From Bacteroidota bacterium (GTDB lineage Bacteria; Bacteroidota; Ignavibacteria; UBA10030): a stretch of 64,000 nt of DNA. Below the pieces are notes generated by a model that saw only the letters and a list, made by a program, of their open reading frames with translations, made no database searches and was not told the origin of the DNA. Both the position numbers and the translations under genes were made by a program. The stretch is from positions 185,032 through 249,031 of the forward strand of contig JAOAFT010000001.1 of assembly GCA_026416125.1 (NCBI GenBank), written 5' to 3'. Positions 9,904 to 19,960 of this stretch are shown here, piece by piece. Each line of letters opens with the position of its first letter. Positions within the stretch are counted from its first letter, which is position 1.

Positions 9904-11127
9904 TTATTTATTGGAGTATAATAGCTGCTCTAATTTGTTTATGCAGACTTCTTTTGAAAAATGTTGAAGTGCATATTTGAAACCGTTTTCACCCATTATT
10001 GAAAGTTGAGCGCGATCGTTGAATAGCTTTAGTAATAATGAAGTTGCTTCTTCCACATTATCAGAGACACATGATAAACCACACTTAGATTGGCGTATAA
10101 TTTCATGTCCATCGCTCTCTTTGTTGAGAAATGCAAGTATAGGGATTCCTGCGGCCATATAACTTAAGATCTTCCCCGGTACAACAGGTGTCTTATTCAA
10201 TGGTGAGAGACAAACCAACCCAATATCCACCTCTTGTACTATCTGTACGTATTCCTCTTTTGTAACAAAGGGATAGAATTCTATGTTTTGTAATTTGAAT
10301 TTTTCTTTCAATCCAAGAAGTTTGCCCTTTTCTGTCCCATCACCAAAAATTATAAACAGAATATCAGGGTAATTTTGTACATTTTTAGCAACTTCAATTA
10401 AAAACTCTAATCCCTGTGAAGGACCTAAGACACCCCCAAAAAAAACAAGAAACTTCTCATTCAAATTGTACGTTTGCCTAAAGTAACTACTCCCAAGTTT
10501 ATGGCTAAATGTGTCTATATCTATCCAATTATGGAGAATATGTAATTTATCAGGATGTACTTTTTGCTTCATTAATAATAATTGTGCATTCCCTTCTGAA
10601 TGAACAGTAATTATATCTGCTGCTTCATATGCTTTTAATTCTATCCTTTCAAAATATCGTATTAAAAAACGGCTTTTCAATACACCAAGATCTATAGCAT
10701 TCTGAGGAAAAACATCTTGAACATTTAAAATAAATTTTGCATTGAATCTCTCCTTCATGTACAACCCCACTTTCCACAACGTAAGTGGGGGACTATAAAC
10801 AATAACAGCGTCGATTGCTTTATAAACATATTTCTTTATTTTTTGGATAAAAGCATACGGAATTATCAATTGACTAATACCTCTGAGAATAAAATTAACT
10901 TTGTGATGTGGTAACGTACGTACTCTTATAACTTGTATCCCATTCTCCACAGCAAAAACAGGATATGAAATTTCACGTATGTTAGATGCGAGATTGTATT
11001 GAGGATAACACGTAATAACTATAACCTCATGTTGCCTACGTTGGAGTTCCTCAGCCAACTCTTGCATCAAGTGTGATGCTGAACGTATTTCAGGAGGATA
11101 TGAATCGGTAATTAGTACAATTCTCAT
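9904..11127 (-). CDS. GT4 family glycosyltransferase (WbuB-like)
   Basis: About 407 residues from the ATG at 11127; the open frame extends to a TTG at 11139 that has no spaced ribosome-binding site. N-terminal GT-B domain: MRIVLITDSYPPEIRSASHL, VIVITCYPQYN. C-terminal donor-binding domain: FFGGVLGPSQGLEFLIEVA, IFGDGTEKGKL, and PVVPGKILSYMAAGIPILA with the EX7E-like acidic positions weak. It most resembles WbuB/WbpH-type transferases that add an N-acetylated deoxyhexosamine to a lipid-linked intermediate. It is in tandem with two more GT4-type genes. Confidence 0.9.
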   Translation of the reverse strand: MRIVLITDSYPPEIRSASHLMQELAEELQRRQHEVIVITCYPQYNLASNIREISYPVFAVENGIQVIRVRTLPHHKVNFILRGISQLIIPYAFIQKIKKYVYKAIDAVIVYSPPLTLWKVGLYMKERFNAKFILNVQDVFPQNAIDLGVLKSRFLIRYFERIELKAYEAADIITVHSEGNAQLLLMKQKVHPDKLHILHNWIDIDTFSHKLGSSYFRQTYNLNEKFLVFFGGVLGPSQGLEFLIEVAKNVQNYPDILFIIFGDGTEKGKLLGLKEKFKLQNIEFYPFVTKEEYVQIVQEVDIGLVCLSPLNKTPVVPGKILSYMAAGIPILAFLNKESDGHEIIRQSKCGLSCVSDNVEEATSLLLKLFNDRAQLSIMGENGFKYALQHFSKEVCINKLEQLLYSNK

Positions 11128-11143
11128 GTTAAAGCACAAACCT

Positions 11144-12325
11144 CTATAGTAAACTACATACTTCTCGATACATCATTTCACCAATAACATTCCACGAATA
11201 TTTTTCTTCAACCAATTTTCTTGCATTTCTTCCTAATTCATAACACAAAGAAGGTGAATTTAGCAGAAGTACCACTTTGTCTGTAAATTCCTCTGGCGTA
11301 TCAGCCAGAAAAATATGTTCACCATCTTGTACTTCAATCCCTTCTGCTCCTATCGATGTTGAAACAATTGCTAATCCCTTTGCCATTAATTCAAGTATTT
11401 TGATTCTTATCCCACCACCTATTCGCAATGGAACTATGGCAATTGGCGCATAGGTGTGTAATGAGTTAAAATCATCAATAAAACCTTTTATCACTACATT
11501 CGAAGGAAGCTTACGTTTTAAAATCTTTTCCGTTCCTCGTCCTGCAACAATAACTTCAATTTTCGGAAAACGTTTTACTAATAATTGATGAATGTGAGTA
11601 CAGTAGTATTCATAAGCATCAATATTTGGAATCCAATCGTAGTTAATGAGGAACAAGAGTTTATGTTTATGTTCTGGCGTGGTATAATAAATCCTTTCAC
11701 AATCAACACCTGCAGGAATAACAACAGACTTTACAGATGGTGATATCATTCGTAGTTTTTGATCATCGATAGGTGTTATTGTAAACACTCTATCAAACTC
11801 CTGTACTGCTTTAGCCTCATACTCTAACATTTTTACATAATTCCATCGTAAGAACAATTTTAAGATTGGATTTTTTACAGTTTCCATGTACCGCCGAATT
11901 ATCTCGGTTTGAAAATTATGTTCTCTTAGTACAATCGGAATATTGTACTTCTTTTTTAATTCAATCGCATAATATGCCATGTGCAAAGATTCAGCTTGAA
12001 TAACATCATACTTTTTTGCACGTACCAAATGAGCTAGTTGTAATAGAGCAGAACGAGACTGATATTTGTAAACATTGTATGGTACCGAGGTAAACAAACT
12101 ACGAAAACCATTCCACACTGTATAACGCGTATCGATATCCACTAAATGCAGATTGACAACTTTACTAAACAATTCCATATCATTCGCATTCATCCGGGGT
12201 GCAACATAATCTATTTGTACATTTCGTTTTCTATATTGTTCGCTTAAATAATAAATGCCAACTCTTCCGCCATCTGTTAAAGGCAGAGGTACAAGCGTTG
12301 CAATTTGAAGAAGGTGAATTGACAT
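11144..12325 (-). CDS. GT4 family glycosyltransferase
   Basis: 393 residues, GT-B fold. N-terminal: LLQIATLVPLPLTDGGRVGIYYL, DVIQAESLHMAYYAIELKK, VLREHNFQTEIIRRYM. C-terminal: VIPAGVDCERIYYT, LLFLINYDWIPNIDAYEYY, VIVAGRGTEKILKRKL, and PIAIVPLRIGGGIRIKILELMAKGLAIVST, where G-G-G-I-R-I-K-I-L-E is the usual donor-site motif. It is a cytoplasmic transferase adding one sugar in repeat-unit assembly; donor and linkage are unknown. It lies 16 bases before the next GT4 gene. Confidence 0.92.
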   Translation of the reverse strand: MSIHLLQIATLVPLPLTDGGRVGIYYLSEQYRKRNVQIDYVAPRMNANDMELFSKVVNLHLVDIDTRYTVWNGFRSLFTSVPYNVYKYQSRSALLQLAHLVRAKKYDVIQAESLHMAYYAIELKKKYNIPIVLREHNFQTEIIRRYMETVKNPILKLFLRWNYVKMLEYEAKAVQEFDRVFTITPIDDQKLRMISPSVKSVVIPAGVDCERIYYTTPEHKHKLLFLINYDWIPNIDAYEYYCTHIHQLLVKRFPKIEVIVAGRGTEKILKRKLPSNVVIKGFIDDFNSLHTYAPIAIVPLRIGGGIRIKILELMAKGLAIVSTSIGAEGIEVQDGEHIFLADTPEEFTDKVVLLLNSPSLCYELGRNARKLVEEKYSWNVIGEMMYREVCSLL

Positions 12326-12356
12326 GTTTTAGACCTATAATTTTAGACCTATAATA

Positions 12357-13457
12357 CTATACAATACATTTGATTATACTATATAAACGCTTGAATATAA
12401 CTTCATCAGAATAATATTCATAAAACCAACTACGTGCTTTTTGAGCGATATCATTCTTCTGTTCGTTTGAAAGACTTAAAATTTCGAAAAGGGCTTCTCT
12501 TATATTACCAGGTAGGCTGTTCTCGATGAACCATACATTATCTCTATGGTATAGACCTTCTATGCGATATTTTGGTTTTGTCGTAACAACAATTTTTCCA
12601 AACGCCATTGCAGTTAAAAAACTTCCTCTCCTTTCAGAAACTCCATCTTCATAGGGCAACAATGCAATATGAGAATCCTGATATAATGCACAAACATCTT
12701 TTTTGTCTATATATCCAAAAAACTTTACCAGCTTTGAATTCTCAAGCAACGTTTGCACACTTCGTTCTTTCTCTTTATCTAAATACCGAAAACCACCAAC
12801 AATGCAAAGTGAAAAATATTTTGACAATTCAGTATCATTCTCAAATAACTCAATGAATGGAACAATTCCTTTCCCTTCCCGTAAGAAACCAAAATACAAT
12901 ACCTTCAATCTTGTTTTTTTCAGTACAATATTCTTGATATTTGATACTTGATAGTCCCAAGTCGGTACTATATTAGGAATTCCAGAAAATCGCTCTGTCT
13001 TTTTTCCTATGCAAAACTTATTTCTTAATGCAGAGTAATTTTGCGAGTCTGAAGTTAAAATTCTGTTTGATGGTAACAACATGATAAGCGTTCGTATCTT
13101 GCCTACGGTTGAATAGGTGACGTATTCATGGAGATAAAATATGAGCGGAAATCCGAGTAGGCGAATGATGTATGGGACAAACGTAAACGAAACTTTTTTT
13201 TTATATTTTGCAGTCGGATAATGAAACAATATAATGTCTTCTTCCGATTTTAGTTTCAGTAAATATCTGTACGGGAACGAAAATAATGTCCACTTTCGTA
13301 CTATGCAATGAACATTATCGTGACTTTTTTCATCAACCCCTGTGATAACGACCGTTCCAATAGAATGACTTTTCGCTATTTCATTTAATCGTACTACAGC
13401 ATCACCAACACCATCCATTGAAGGAGGGACAGTAGATGAAATTTGGATAATTCTCAT
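12357..13457 (-). CDS. Divergent GT4-like glycosyltransferase
   Basis: 366 residues. MRIIQISSTVPPSMDGVGDAVVRL is a clear GT-B N-terminal start with the nucleotide-proximal glycine region. The middle is divergent (IILFHYPTAKYKKKVSFTFVPYIIR). The C-terminal half has KVLYFGFLREGKGIVPFIELFE, LCIVGGFRYLDKEKE, FFGYIDKKDVCALYQDSHIALLPYEDGVSERRGSFLTAMAFGKIVVTT, which match the donor-binding domain, with E in GVSERRG replacing the usual E-G-F/L arrangement. Codon use is more AT-rich than in accA or argS, as often in polysaccharide genes. It overlaps the GT2 gene by 4 bases. Confidence 0.85.
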   Translation of the reverse strand: MRIIQISSTVPPSMDGVGDAVVRLNEIAKSHSIGTVVITGVDEKSHDNVHCIVRKWTLFSFPYRYLLKLKSEEDIILFHYPTAKYKKKVSFTFVPYIIRLLGFPLIFYLHEYVTYSTVGKIRTLIMLLPSNRILTSDSQNYSALRNKFCIGKKTERFSGIPNIVPTWDYQVSNIKNIVLKKTRLKVLYFGFLREGKGIVPFIELFENDTELSKYFSLCIVGGFRYLDKEKERSVQTLLENSKLVKFFGYIDKKDVCALYQDSHIALLPYEDGVSERRGSFLTAMAFGKIVVTTKPKYRIEGLYHRDNVWFIENSLPGNIREALFEILSLSNEQKNDIAQKARSWFYEYYSDEVIFKRLYSIIKCIV

Positions 13458-14368
13458 TGAAGCTTGCTTTCTTGCACAAATTTAACTAAAGGGAAATATA
13501 CATTTTTAAACAATTGGGCACGAGGCTTATTATTGGTAATTATTGCATGAAGAATCCTTAAATAACAACCTAAAAGTATTATTTTTTCCACTAACCTAGC
13601 ATACGCTGTACTATAGTACAAGCGGTAAAAAATAATTTTACTTTTTAAGTAATGGAATAAAATAAAGTCTTTTTTCTGCAACTCCGAACTTTTACCTTCA
13701 TAGTGATAGACTTTAAGGTCTGGTAAAAACATTACTCTGTAACCAATTCTTTTTGTTCTAACGCTAAGGTCCGTTTCTTCACTAAATAAGAATAGGTTTT
13801 CGTTCAGTCCACCTAGTTTTTCTATCACATTTCTTCTAATCAGGAGACAAGCTCCACGTACGACATCAACTTCTATCGGTTTAGACACTTTTCGTTTCTT
13901 CACTTCAATTGCTTTTAAAAAACTGGATGATATCAAATGTTCAACTACTAGACTAAAAAAGGATTGGATATTGAATGCAGACATTTGCAGTGCATCATCT
14001 GAATAAAATAATTGTGGGCCAACAATTCCAACATTTGCATTATTTTCTAAATATATGAGCATTTCATCAATTGCATTTTCAAGAACTTTCGTATCAGGAT
14101 TTAAAAATAGTATATACTTTCCACGTGCATATTGTAGACCTTTATTATTGGCCTTAGCAAAGCCACTATTTTCACTATTTATTATAACATGGAGATTGTT
14201 ATATTTTTTTTCGAGAACACTTAAAATTGTACATGTATTATCCGTTGAAGCATTGTCTAGTACAATCACTTCAAATTTATGCTTCTTGATAGTCTCGTAT
14301 ATTGATTGAAGACACGTTTCAATATATAAACCAGAATTCCAAGTAACAATGATTATACTACAATCCAT
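13454..14368 (-). CDS. GT2 family glycosyltransferase (rhamnosyltransferase-like)
   Basis: 304 residues. Motifs: CSIIIVTWNSGLYIETCLQSI, VIVLDNASTDNTCTIL, NSGFAKANNKGLQYARGKYILFLNPDTKVLENAI (DxD equivalent NPD), GACLLIRRNVIEKLGGLNENLFLFSEETDLSVR. Same subfamily as the N-terminal half of the fusion at 1326-3359, about 30-40% similar by eye. It likely transfers a deoxyhexose in repeat-unit synthesis at the inner face of the membrane. Its stop overlaps the next gene's start (ATGA-type coupling). Confidence 0.92.
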   Translation of the reverse strand: MDCSIIIVTWNSGLYIETCLQSIYETIKKHKFEVIVLDNASTDNTCTILSVLEKKYNNLHVIINSENSGFAKANNKGLQYARGKYILFLNPDTKVLENAIDEMLIYLENNANVGIVGPQLFYSDDALQMSAFNIQSFFSLVVEHLISSSFLKAIEVKKRKVSKPIEVDVVRGACLLIRRNVIEKLGGLNENLFLFSEETDLSVRTKRIGYRVMFLPDLKVYHYEGKSSELQKKDFILFHYLKSKIIFYRLYYSTAYARLVEKIILLGCYLRILHAIITNNKPRAQLFKNVYFPLVKFVQESKLQ

Positions 14369-14406
14369 AATGTAAAATAATTAATAGACTCATAGGACAA
14401 ATAAAT

Positions 14407-15801
14407 CTATCTTTTTAGGTGGAATTGTGGGTATCGCTCGATTGCTGCAAACAGAATTCCTATAAACATTACATTTGATATAGTATTCAAGTGCCACGTC
14501 GAGAATGCCTTGATTAACAAAACGATTATAATCGCACCAAACGCTAAGTAAATTCCAAAACTGTCTATATCTTCGAATTTTCGTATGTTTTGAAAAAATA
14601 CTTTCAGAATAGTTATATACATAGATATAAATATTACAAACCCAATAATGCCCATTTTGAAAAGAACATATAAGTAACTATTATGAATAAATATATTTTC
14701 TTTATAACCAACACCAATTGCATAATACTTAACCATATAACCAAGGCCAGCACCTACCAAGGGTGACTTTTTGAAATCATTATATGCAGTAACCCACTCT
14801 GTAATACGCTCTAAACTGGAAATATCAACTTGCTTTGTTGTTACAAGGGTCGCTCTACCAAATATTAAATCTAACGGCAATAAACCAAGCAAATCAAAAA
14901 ATATTATCAATAAAACTACTGTGAACATACTAAAAACAATGGTGTGCAATTTTACTACTTGTTGAGGTGAGTAAAAGGTATACATAAAAATTATAAAAAA
15001 AATACCAACTATCGCTGCTATCCATGAGCCCCTTGTATAACTGAGTAATAACGCAAGAAGAGATATCAACAACACCACCCAAAGCACTGCTTTATGATAC
15101 TTTTTGACCGCAATGAGTAATAATGAAAACGAAGAAACTAGTATAATTGGATAATTTATTTCATCATACCCTGTAATCCGCTGAAAGGATAAATATGTTC
15201 CTAAAGTCTGATCATATTGCCTAGTTGATAAAGATTCAACAATCCTTGGTAGAGCTCCAATCGTACCTAGGATCAGCATTGACCATAGTATAGTATGTAC
15301 ATCCTTTTTTGATCGAATAAAAAATATTGCTAAAAAAAAAGAGCTATAATAGAGAAACAATCGCGCGTCAGCAAAGATATTTTTCAATTGGTTTCCCTGA
15401 GTTATACTTAGCACTATAAAAAATGGTATCGATAATATAAACAGTGTTACATTTTTCGTTATTATACACTGGGTAGTGTTTCCATATCTCATGATCCAAT
15501 ACAGAAAAGCAACAAACATTGCCCCAATAAACAAGAAATCCATCGCATACAAGTTAACCCCAACATTAAGTATAAACTTTTTCGCGATTATCTCTGATGG
15601 AATTGCAAATGTAATGAGAGCGACGAAAATAAAAAATGAGGTAGGGAGAATACTAATACAGAAAAAGTAAAATAATACCAATATTACACCAAGAACAAAA
15701 ATGGTATCGTTAAATACAAATAAAGCTAAGAGAACAATGACTTGTGCTAGAAGTACAAGAATAAAATTATTTATATCAATAATATTACTTTCCCTAAACA
15801 T
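14407..15801 (-). CDS. O-antigen polymerase/ligase-like membrane protein (Wzy/WaaL family)
   Basis: 464 residues with about ten to twelve hydrophobic helices spread over the whole length and a larger hydrophilic loop near residues 310-385 (IFGRATLVTTKQVDISSLERITEWVTAYNDFKKSPLVGAGLGYMVKYYAIGVGYKENIFIHNSYLYVLFKMG). The SPLVGAGLG...HNSYLYVLFKMGI motif is the Wzy_C/O-antigen ligase signature. It should polymerise lipid-linked repeat units on the periplasmic side. It overlaps the Wzz-like gene by 8 bases. Identity as polymerase rather than ligase is inferred from the single copy in the cluster. Confidence 0.88.
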   Translation of the reverse strand: MFRESNIIDINNFILVLLAQVIVLLALFVFNDTIFVLGVILVLFYFFCISILPTSFFIFVALITFAIPSEIIAKKFILNVGVNLYAMDFLFIGAMFVAFLYWIMRYGNTTQCIITKNVTLFILSIPFFIVLSITQGNQLKNIFADARLFLYYSSFFLAIFFIRSKKDVHTILWSMLILGTIGALPRIVESLSTRQYDQTLGTYLSFQRITGYDEINYPIILVSSFSLLLIAVKKYHKAVLWVVLLISLLALLLSYTRGSWIAAIVGIFFIIFMYTFYSPQQVVKLHTIVFSMFTVVLLIIFFDLLGLLPLDLIFGRATLVTTKQVDISSLERITEWVTAYNDFKKSPLVGAGLGYMVKYYAIGVGYKENIFIHNSYLYVLFKMGIIGFVIFISMYITILKVFFQNIRKFEDIDSFGIYLAFGAIIIVLLIKAFSTWHLNTISNVMFIGILFAAIERYPQFHLKR

Positions 15802-16984
15802 TTTTTTGAATACGCTTTTGAAAAATATTCCTTAACACAATTTTTAATTGTTGATACTTGGTGTACTCTAAAGAGTTATTATACTGCAAGTCCAACACAT
15901 ACATTTTTTTGACAGCAACTAATAACCACATTACTACACTTAATACTACAGCACTTAATACAATGTAAATTCTTTTAGGTTTTGCTTTTTTTTGTGGTGG
16001 TTTAGCTTTATCAAGTACTAAAATAGCCGGGATTGTTTTTTGTTCATCTACTTTTGCCTGTTCATACATCGGTGTTAGGTACTCAAGTGTTTTTTGACAT
16101 ATCATATAATCTCTGTATAAACGAAGTGCAATAACGCTAATCTCTGGGAATATGGACAGTTTATTCTCAAGTTCACGTAGTTCGAGTTTTTGTTGTACAA
16201 CTGTTGGATTATTAGTACCTAGTGTTTTTTCTAAGATACCTAGCTCAATTTCCTTTTTTGTACGCAAAGCATAGAGCTCTGCTATTCTAGCTATTCCTGA
16301 TTCATTTGTCAAAGTTCCCAAATATATTTTTTCTTTTAGTTGAAAATATTTTATTGAATCTTCCAATACTTTTAGTTCACTATGTATTTTAGCAAGTCTG
16401 TTCTCCAAAAAAACTCTATTTTCCTTCGCTTCTTGAGTAAACAATTGAACACTCTTTGCATTTAACAATTCAACAAAGTAATTCGCAATATCAGCAGCTC
16501 TAACAGGGTCTTTATCATACACTTCAATAAGGAGATATTCCTCATTCTGTATTTCAAAATTTACATTCCCTTCAAGTTCTTTAATTGCATCTTCTATAAA
16601 TCCAGACTTAATATTATATACATCGATTAAATCAAACTTATTTATTACTGCTTCGAATACAGAACGACTTTTTAAAATAGCAAGGTAATTATACGGATTC
16701 GCCATTTGATTTGAACTTGTAAGGCGTTGCAACGATAATCCTCTACTTACTGAGCTACTCATTGAAAGTGAACTAATTAACTGTTCTTTGGGTTGCAAGA
16801 CTGAAGTACTCGCTTTGTACCATTTAGGTAACACTAGACTTATGATAACAGCAATTATTACGAGAACTATAGTGTTAACGATGAAAAAAAATCTATATTC
16901 AAATAAAATGAGAAAGTAGTCATATATGGTAAATTTCTTTTTTTCTAGCAACTCTTTGTTGCTTTCCAATTCTCCATCTCCCAT
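15794..16984 (-). CDS. Wzz-type polysaccharide chain-length determinant
   Basis: 396 residues: N-terminal cytoplasmic segment, TM1 at about 31-52 (FFIVNTIVLVIIAVIISLVLP), periplasmic coiled-coil region (DIANYFVELLNAKSVQLFTQEAKENRVFLENRL...), and TM2 near 345-365 preceded by the proline-rich ILVLDKAKPPQKKAKPKRIYI, the PxxP motif typical of Wzz. There is no cytoplasmic tyrosine-kinase domain, unlike Wzc. It sits directly downstream of the export protein gene, the usual Wza-Wzz order. AAGGAG precedes the start. It probably controls chain length and bridges the inner membrane to the exporter. Confidence 0.93.
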   Translation of the reverse strand: MGDGELESNKELLEKKKFTIYDYFLILFEYRFFFIVNTIVLVIIAVIISLVLPKWYKASTSVLQPKEQLISSLSMSSSVSRGLSLQRLTSSNQMANPYNYLAILKSRSVFEAVINKFDLIDVYNIKSGFIEDAIKELEGNVNFEIQNEEYLLIEVYDKDPVRAADIANYFVELLNAKSVQLFTQEAKENRVFLENRLAKIHSELKVLEDSIKYFQLKEKIYLGTLTNESGIARIAELYALRTKKEIELGILEKTLGTNNPTVVQQKLELRELENKLSIFPEISVIALRLYRDYMICQKTLEYLTPMYEQAKVDEQKTIPAILVLDKAKPPQKKAKPKRIYIVLSAVVLSVVMWLLVAVKKMYVLDLQYNNSLEYTKYQQLKIVLRNIFQKRIQKNV

Positions 16985-17028
16985 CTTTTCGCTCCTTACT
17001 TTCCTACTGTAGCTCTGAGATTATCCAT

Positions 17029-18396
17029 TCAATTTTTCGTAACTTGAATTATTAAAACAATCACAGTTATAAGACCAGTTACGATACTTCCAATGTATCC
17101 TATTCGCTGCAAGTAATAGTCAAAATCTTGAATAGGCTTTTTGGGTACCCATATAAAATCTCCAGGTTCTATTTCCACATGTTTTTCTGTTGCAAGGTAC
17201 CATGCTCTGGATCGGTTTTTTATAACATATACTTCATTTTTTGCTGTTTCTCCTAGCCCACCAGCTTGAACAATATAGTACCGATAATCCTTCCCTGCGA
17301 TATACGGGATGTATCCAAAATTATTCACTTGGCCAAACACATAAACATAATCGATTTTTCGTGGAATGTATATATAATCGCCATCTCGAATTATGATCTC
17401 TTGTGTTTGTTCATTGCTTGTTTGCAACTCTGTTAAACTTTTTGCAAGTGCACCACGCTGAATACGTAATGTATTATCAATAAGAAATGTTACAGAATCT
17501 ACATCTTTAATAACTGACATCCTTTGCATTAACAATTTTTCAAATTCTTGCCCGTAATAAACCGACTGGTGAACTCCACCACCACGAATTATCTCTGTTC
17601 TTGATAAATCAGCTACATCTCGTACACCCCCTACTTGAGATAATACTTTTTTTAATGGTAACCCATCTTCGGGGAGATAGACCCACCCAGGTTGATAAAC
17701 TTCTCCATCAACATAAGCTCGATAATTTCGTCTTCTTGGTTCATTACTTACAAATTTGATCCTATCACCTCTTTTCAATGGATATGATAACTCAAGAGGG
17801 AGAGTAAGTACTGTATCGAATTTGCCTTCGTATGTTAAACGATATATTTCTATATGAGTAACTTTTTCATACAATGGATTAAGCCCTTGTGCAAAGAGTA
17901 ATGCATCTTCGATTTTGTCTCCTTCACAAAATTCAAACTCTATTTGTTTATTCACTGCACCTGTTACAGCAATAATATCATTTTTATCTTTCTGTGGAAA
18001 AATGATGATATCCTCATTGCGTACATATGGATTGAATTGGAAATTTCCTGTAAGTCGGTACTTTGCTAAGTCAACATTTATTTTCTCTCCATTGGAACGT
18101 ACAAGTGTAATTCCTCTATTGGGATACGATTTTAGTACTTCTATAACATCAAACAGTTTCGTATTCTGAGATTTTGCGATTTCTAAACAAATTCGCGTAA
18201 TAAATTGATCAACACGTTCAGTTGGTGATGCTGGAAATGTCCCATTAACAATAAAATTTCCTCCGATTGTAACACTTATTGACTGAATTGTGGTATTTTT
18301 ATCACGAATGTCCATCGTTTGTGAAATGGTTACTTGCAAATCACAGAAGGCAAAAAAAATCATTGCTGCACTCAATACTATTATCTTCCGTTTCAT
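17029..18396 (-). CDS. Outer-membrane polysaccharide export protein (Wza-like, SLBB domains)
   Basis: 455 residues. N-terminal signal peptide MKRKIIVLSAAMIFFAF... ending near residue 26. A poly-export-like segment (TIGGNFIVNGTFPASPTERVDQFITRIC) is followed by repeated SLBB beta-grasp units, recognisable by YVDGEVYQPGWVYLPEDGLPLKKVLSQVGGV and YVFGQVNNFGYIPYIAGKDYRYYIVQAGGL. A C-terminal hydrophobic helix (IGSIVTGLITVIVLIIQV) may be the outer-membrane or inner-membrane anchor. GAGGAG lies 6 bases upstream of the ATG. It forms the translocation pore for the polymer together with the Wzz-like protein. No lipobox cysteine is obvious, unlike classic Wza. Confidence 0.93.
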   Translation of the reverse strand: MKRKIIVLSAAMIFFAFCDLQVTISQTMDIRDKNTTIQSISVTIGGNFIVNGTFPASPTERVDQFITRICLEIAKSQNTKLFDVIEVLKSYPNRGITLVRSNGEKINVDLAKYRLTGNFQFNPYVRNEDIIIFPQKDKNDIIAVTGAVNKQIEFEFCEGDKIEDALLFAQGLNPLYEKVTHIEIYRLTYEGKFDTVLTLPLELSYPLKRGDRIKFVSNEPRRRNYRAYVDGEVYQPGWVYLPEDGLPLKKVLSQVGGVRDVADLSRTEIIRGGGVHQSVYYGQEFEKLLMQRMSVIKDVDSVTFLIDNTLRIQRGALAKSLTELQTSNEQTQEIIIRDGDYIYIPRKIDYVYVFGQVNNFGYIPYIAGKDYRYYIVQAGGLGETAKNEVYVIKNRSRAWYLATEKHVEIEPGDFIWVPKKPIQDFDYYLQRIGYIGSIVTGLITVIVLIIQVTKN

Positions 18397-18418
18397 TGTA
18401 TTCTCCTCTCAACACAAT

Positions 18419-19429
18419 TCATCGATACACGTACATTTGCCGGTAGTACTCTTTATATTCTCCAGAAATTATTCTTCTCCACCAGTCCTGGTTTGCAATG
18501 TACCATTCTATAGTTTCCCGAATACCTTGCTCAAAAGTATACCTTGGCTTCCATCCCAGTTGTTTCCGTATTTTCGACGAATCGATAGCGTACCTACGAT
18601 CGTGGCCTGGTCTATCTTTTACAAACGTTATAAGTGCCTCTGGTTTACCGAGATAGTGAAGTATCAGCTTCACAATTTCAATATTCTTCTTTTCATTATT
18701 ACCACCAATGTTATACACTTCCCCTACAATTCCATTGTGGAGCACAACGTCAATTGCAGAACAATGATCATGAACGTGGAGCCAGTCACGAACATTTTGA
18801 CCATCACCATATACAGGTAAGGGTTTGCCATCGAGTGCATTTGCTATCATAAGAGGAATTAACTTTTCCGGAAACTGATACGGTCCATAATTATTTGAAC
18901 ACCGTGTAATGAGAACTGGAAGCTTGTGGGTATGATGGTAGGCGAGTGCAAGCATATCAGCAGCTGCTTTACTAGCAGAATAAGGACTATTTGGATGAAG
19001 AGGAGTTTCTTCGGTAAAGTATCCAGTTGGTCCAAGTGACCCATAAACTTCATCTGTCGATATTTGAACAAATCGTTGAATGTTCTTTCCCTTTGCAACA
19101 TCAAGTAATACACTCGTTCCTACAATATTTGTTTGTACAAATTCTGATGCTCCAAGAATACTTCTATCGACATGGGATTCAGCAGCAAAGTTGATAATAA
19201 CATCAACACCATAATGATCAATACAACGTTCGATCTTTTCACGATCACAAATGTCTATTTTTTCAAAGTGATAGTGAACATTATCGCAGACATCCTTTAG
19301 ATTTTCCAAGTTGCCAGCGTAGGTAAGCTTATCAACATTAACTATTTTATATGTTGGATACTTTGAAAGCATGTAGCGAATAAAATTGCTACCTATAAAT
19401 CCAGCCCCACCAGTAACTAGTATATTCAT
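18419..19429 (-). CDS. rfbB: dTDP-glucose 4,6-dehydratase
   Basis: 336 residues, normal length. Motifs: [21 protein letters not shown] (NAD), [46 protein letters not shown] with the catalytic T-D-E triad, [18 protein letters not shown] (YxxxK), [21 protein letters not shown] and [18 protein letters not shown]. It makes dTDP-4-keto-6-deoxyglucose, the branch point to rhamnose and amino-deoxysugars. RfbA and RfbD are not in the window. It lies 3 bases after the cupin epimerase gene, in one operon. Confidence 0.97.
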   Translation of the reverse strand: MNILVTGGAGFIGSNFIRYMLSKYPTYKIVNVDKLTYAGNLENLKDVCDNVHYHFEKIDICDREKIERCIDHYGVDVIINFAAESHVDRSILGASEFVQTNIVGTSVLLDVAKGKNIQRFVQISTDEVYGSLGPTGYFTEETPLHPNSPYSASKAAADMLALAYHHTHKLPVLITRCSNNYGPYQFPEKLIPLMIANALDGKPLPVYGDGQNVRDWLHVHDHCSAIDVVLHNGIVGEVYNIGGNNEKKNIEIVKLILHYLGKPEALITFVKDRPGHDRRYAIDSSKIRKQLGWKPRYTFEQGIRETIEWYIANQDWWRRIISGEYKEYYRQMYVYR

Positions 19430-19432
19430 AGT

Positions 19433-19909
19433 TTAATCCAAGATAAATGGTGAATTGATATTGTCTTCGTGCCGTATTTCGTCAACTTTCTCTTGCTTTC
19501 CCTTCCCTGCATATAAGCGGTTTGGTGCGTTAAAAACCCACCCATCGACCCCACCAACATTTCGATATGCATGTACTACACCCGGAGGAACAATAATTGC
19601 CACAGGATTACTTTCTCCAACCTCAAGGACCATCTTATTTCCAAAGGTTGGAGACTCTGTACGAGTATCCCACAAATATACTCGAAATGTAGAAGGTCCT
19701 AAAAATCCGAAGAAATCTGTTTGGTCTACATGTTCATGCGGACCCCGTGCAACACCAGGATGGGTTGCAGACACATATGCCATTACGGGATATTGTTCCA
19801 GCGGAAGTTCATCTTGACGATACAATTCTACAAGCCATCCACGATGATCAGAATACTTCTTGTATTCCTTTACAATAACACCTTCAATTGAACCTTCGCG
19901 AAATTGCAT
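19433..19909 (-). CDS. RfbC-like dTDP-sugar epimerase/isomerase (cupin)
   Basis: 158 residues, single beta-barrel cupin. VKEYKKYSDHRGWLVELYRQDELP, AYVSATHPGVARGPHEHVDQTDFFGFLGPSTFRVYLWDTRTESPTFG and VGESNPVAIIVPPGVVHAYRNV follow the layout of dTDP-4-dehydrorhamnose 3,5-epimerase. The classic RGxHxQ motif is changed to RGPHEH, and the C-terminal region is shorter than the usual 180 residues, so it may be an isomerase or epimerase of a different 4-keto sugar. First gene of the polysaccharide operon: AGGGAG precedes the ATG and a good promoter lies about 160 bases upstream. Confidence 0.85.
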   Translation of the reverse strand: MQFREGSIEGVIVKEYKKYSDHRGWLVELYRQDELPLEQYPVMAYVSATHPGVARGPHEHVDQTDFFGFLGPSTFRVYLWDTRTESPTFGNKMVLEVGESNPVAIIVPPGVVHAYRNVGGVDGWVFNAPNRLYAGKGKQEKVDEIRHEDNINSPFILD

Positions 19910-19960
19910 ACTACTCCCTTTCCAGTTAAGTTATTTTACGAGTAAGGGGATTCTTCTGCT

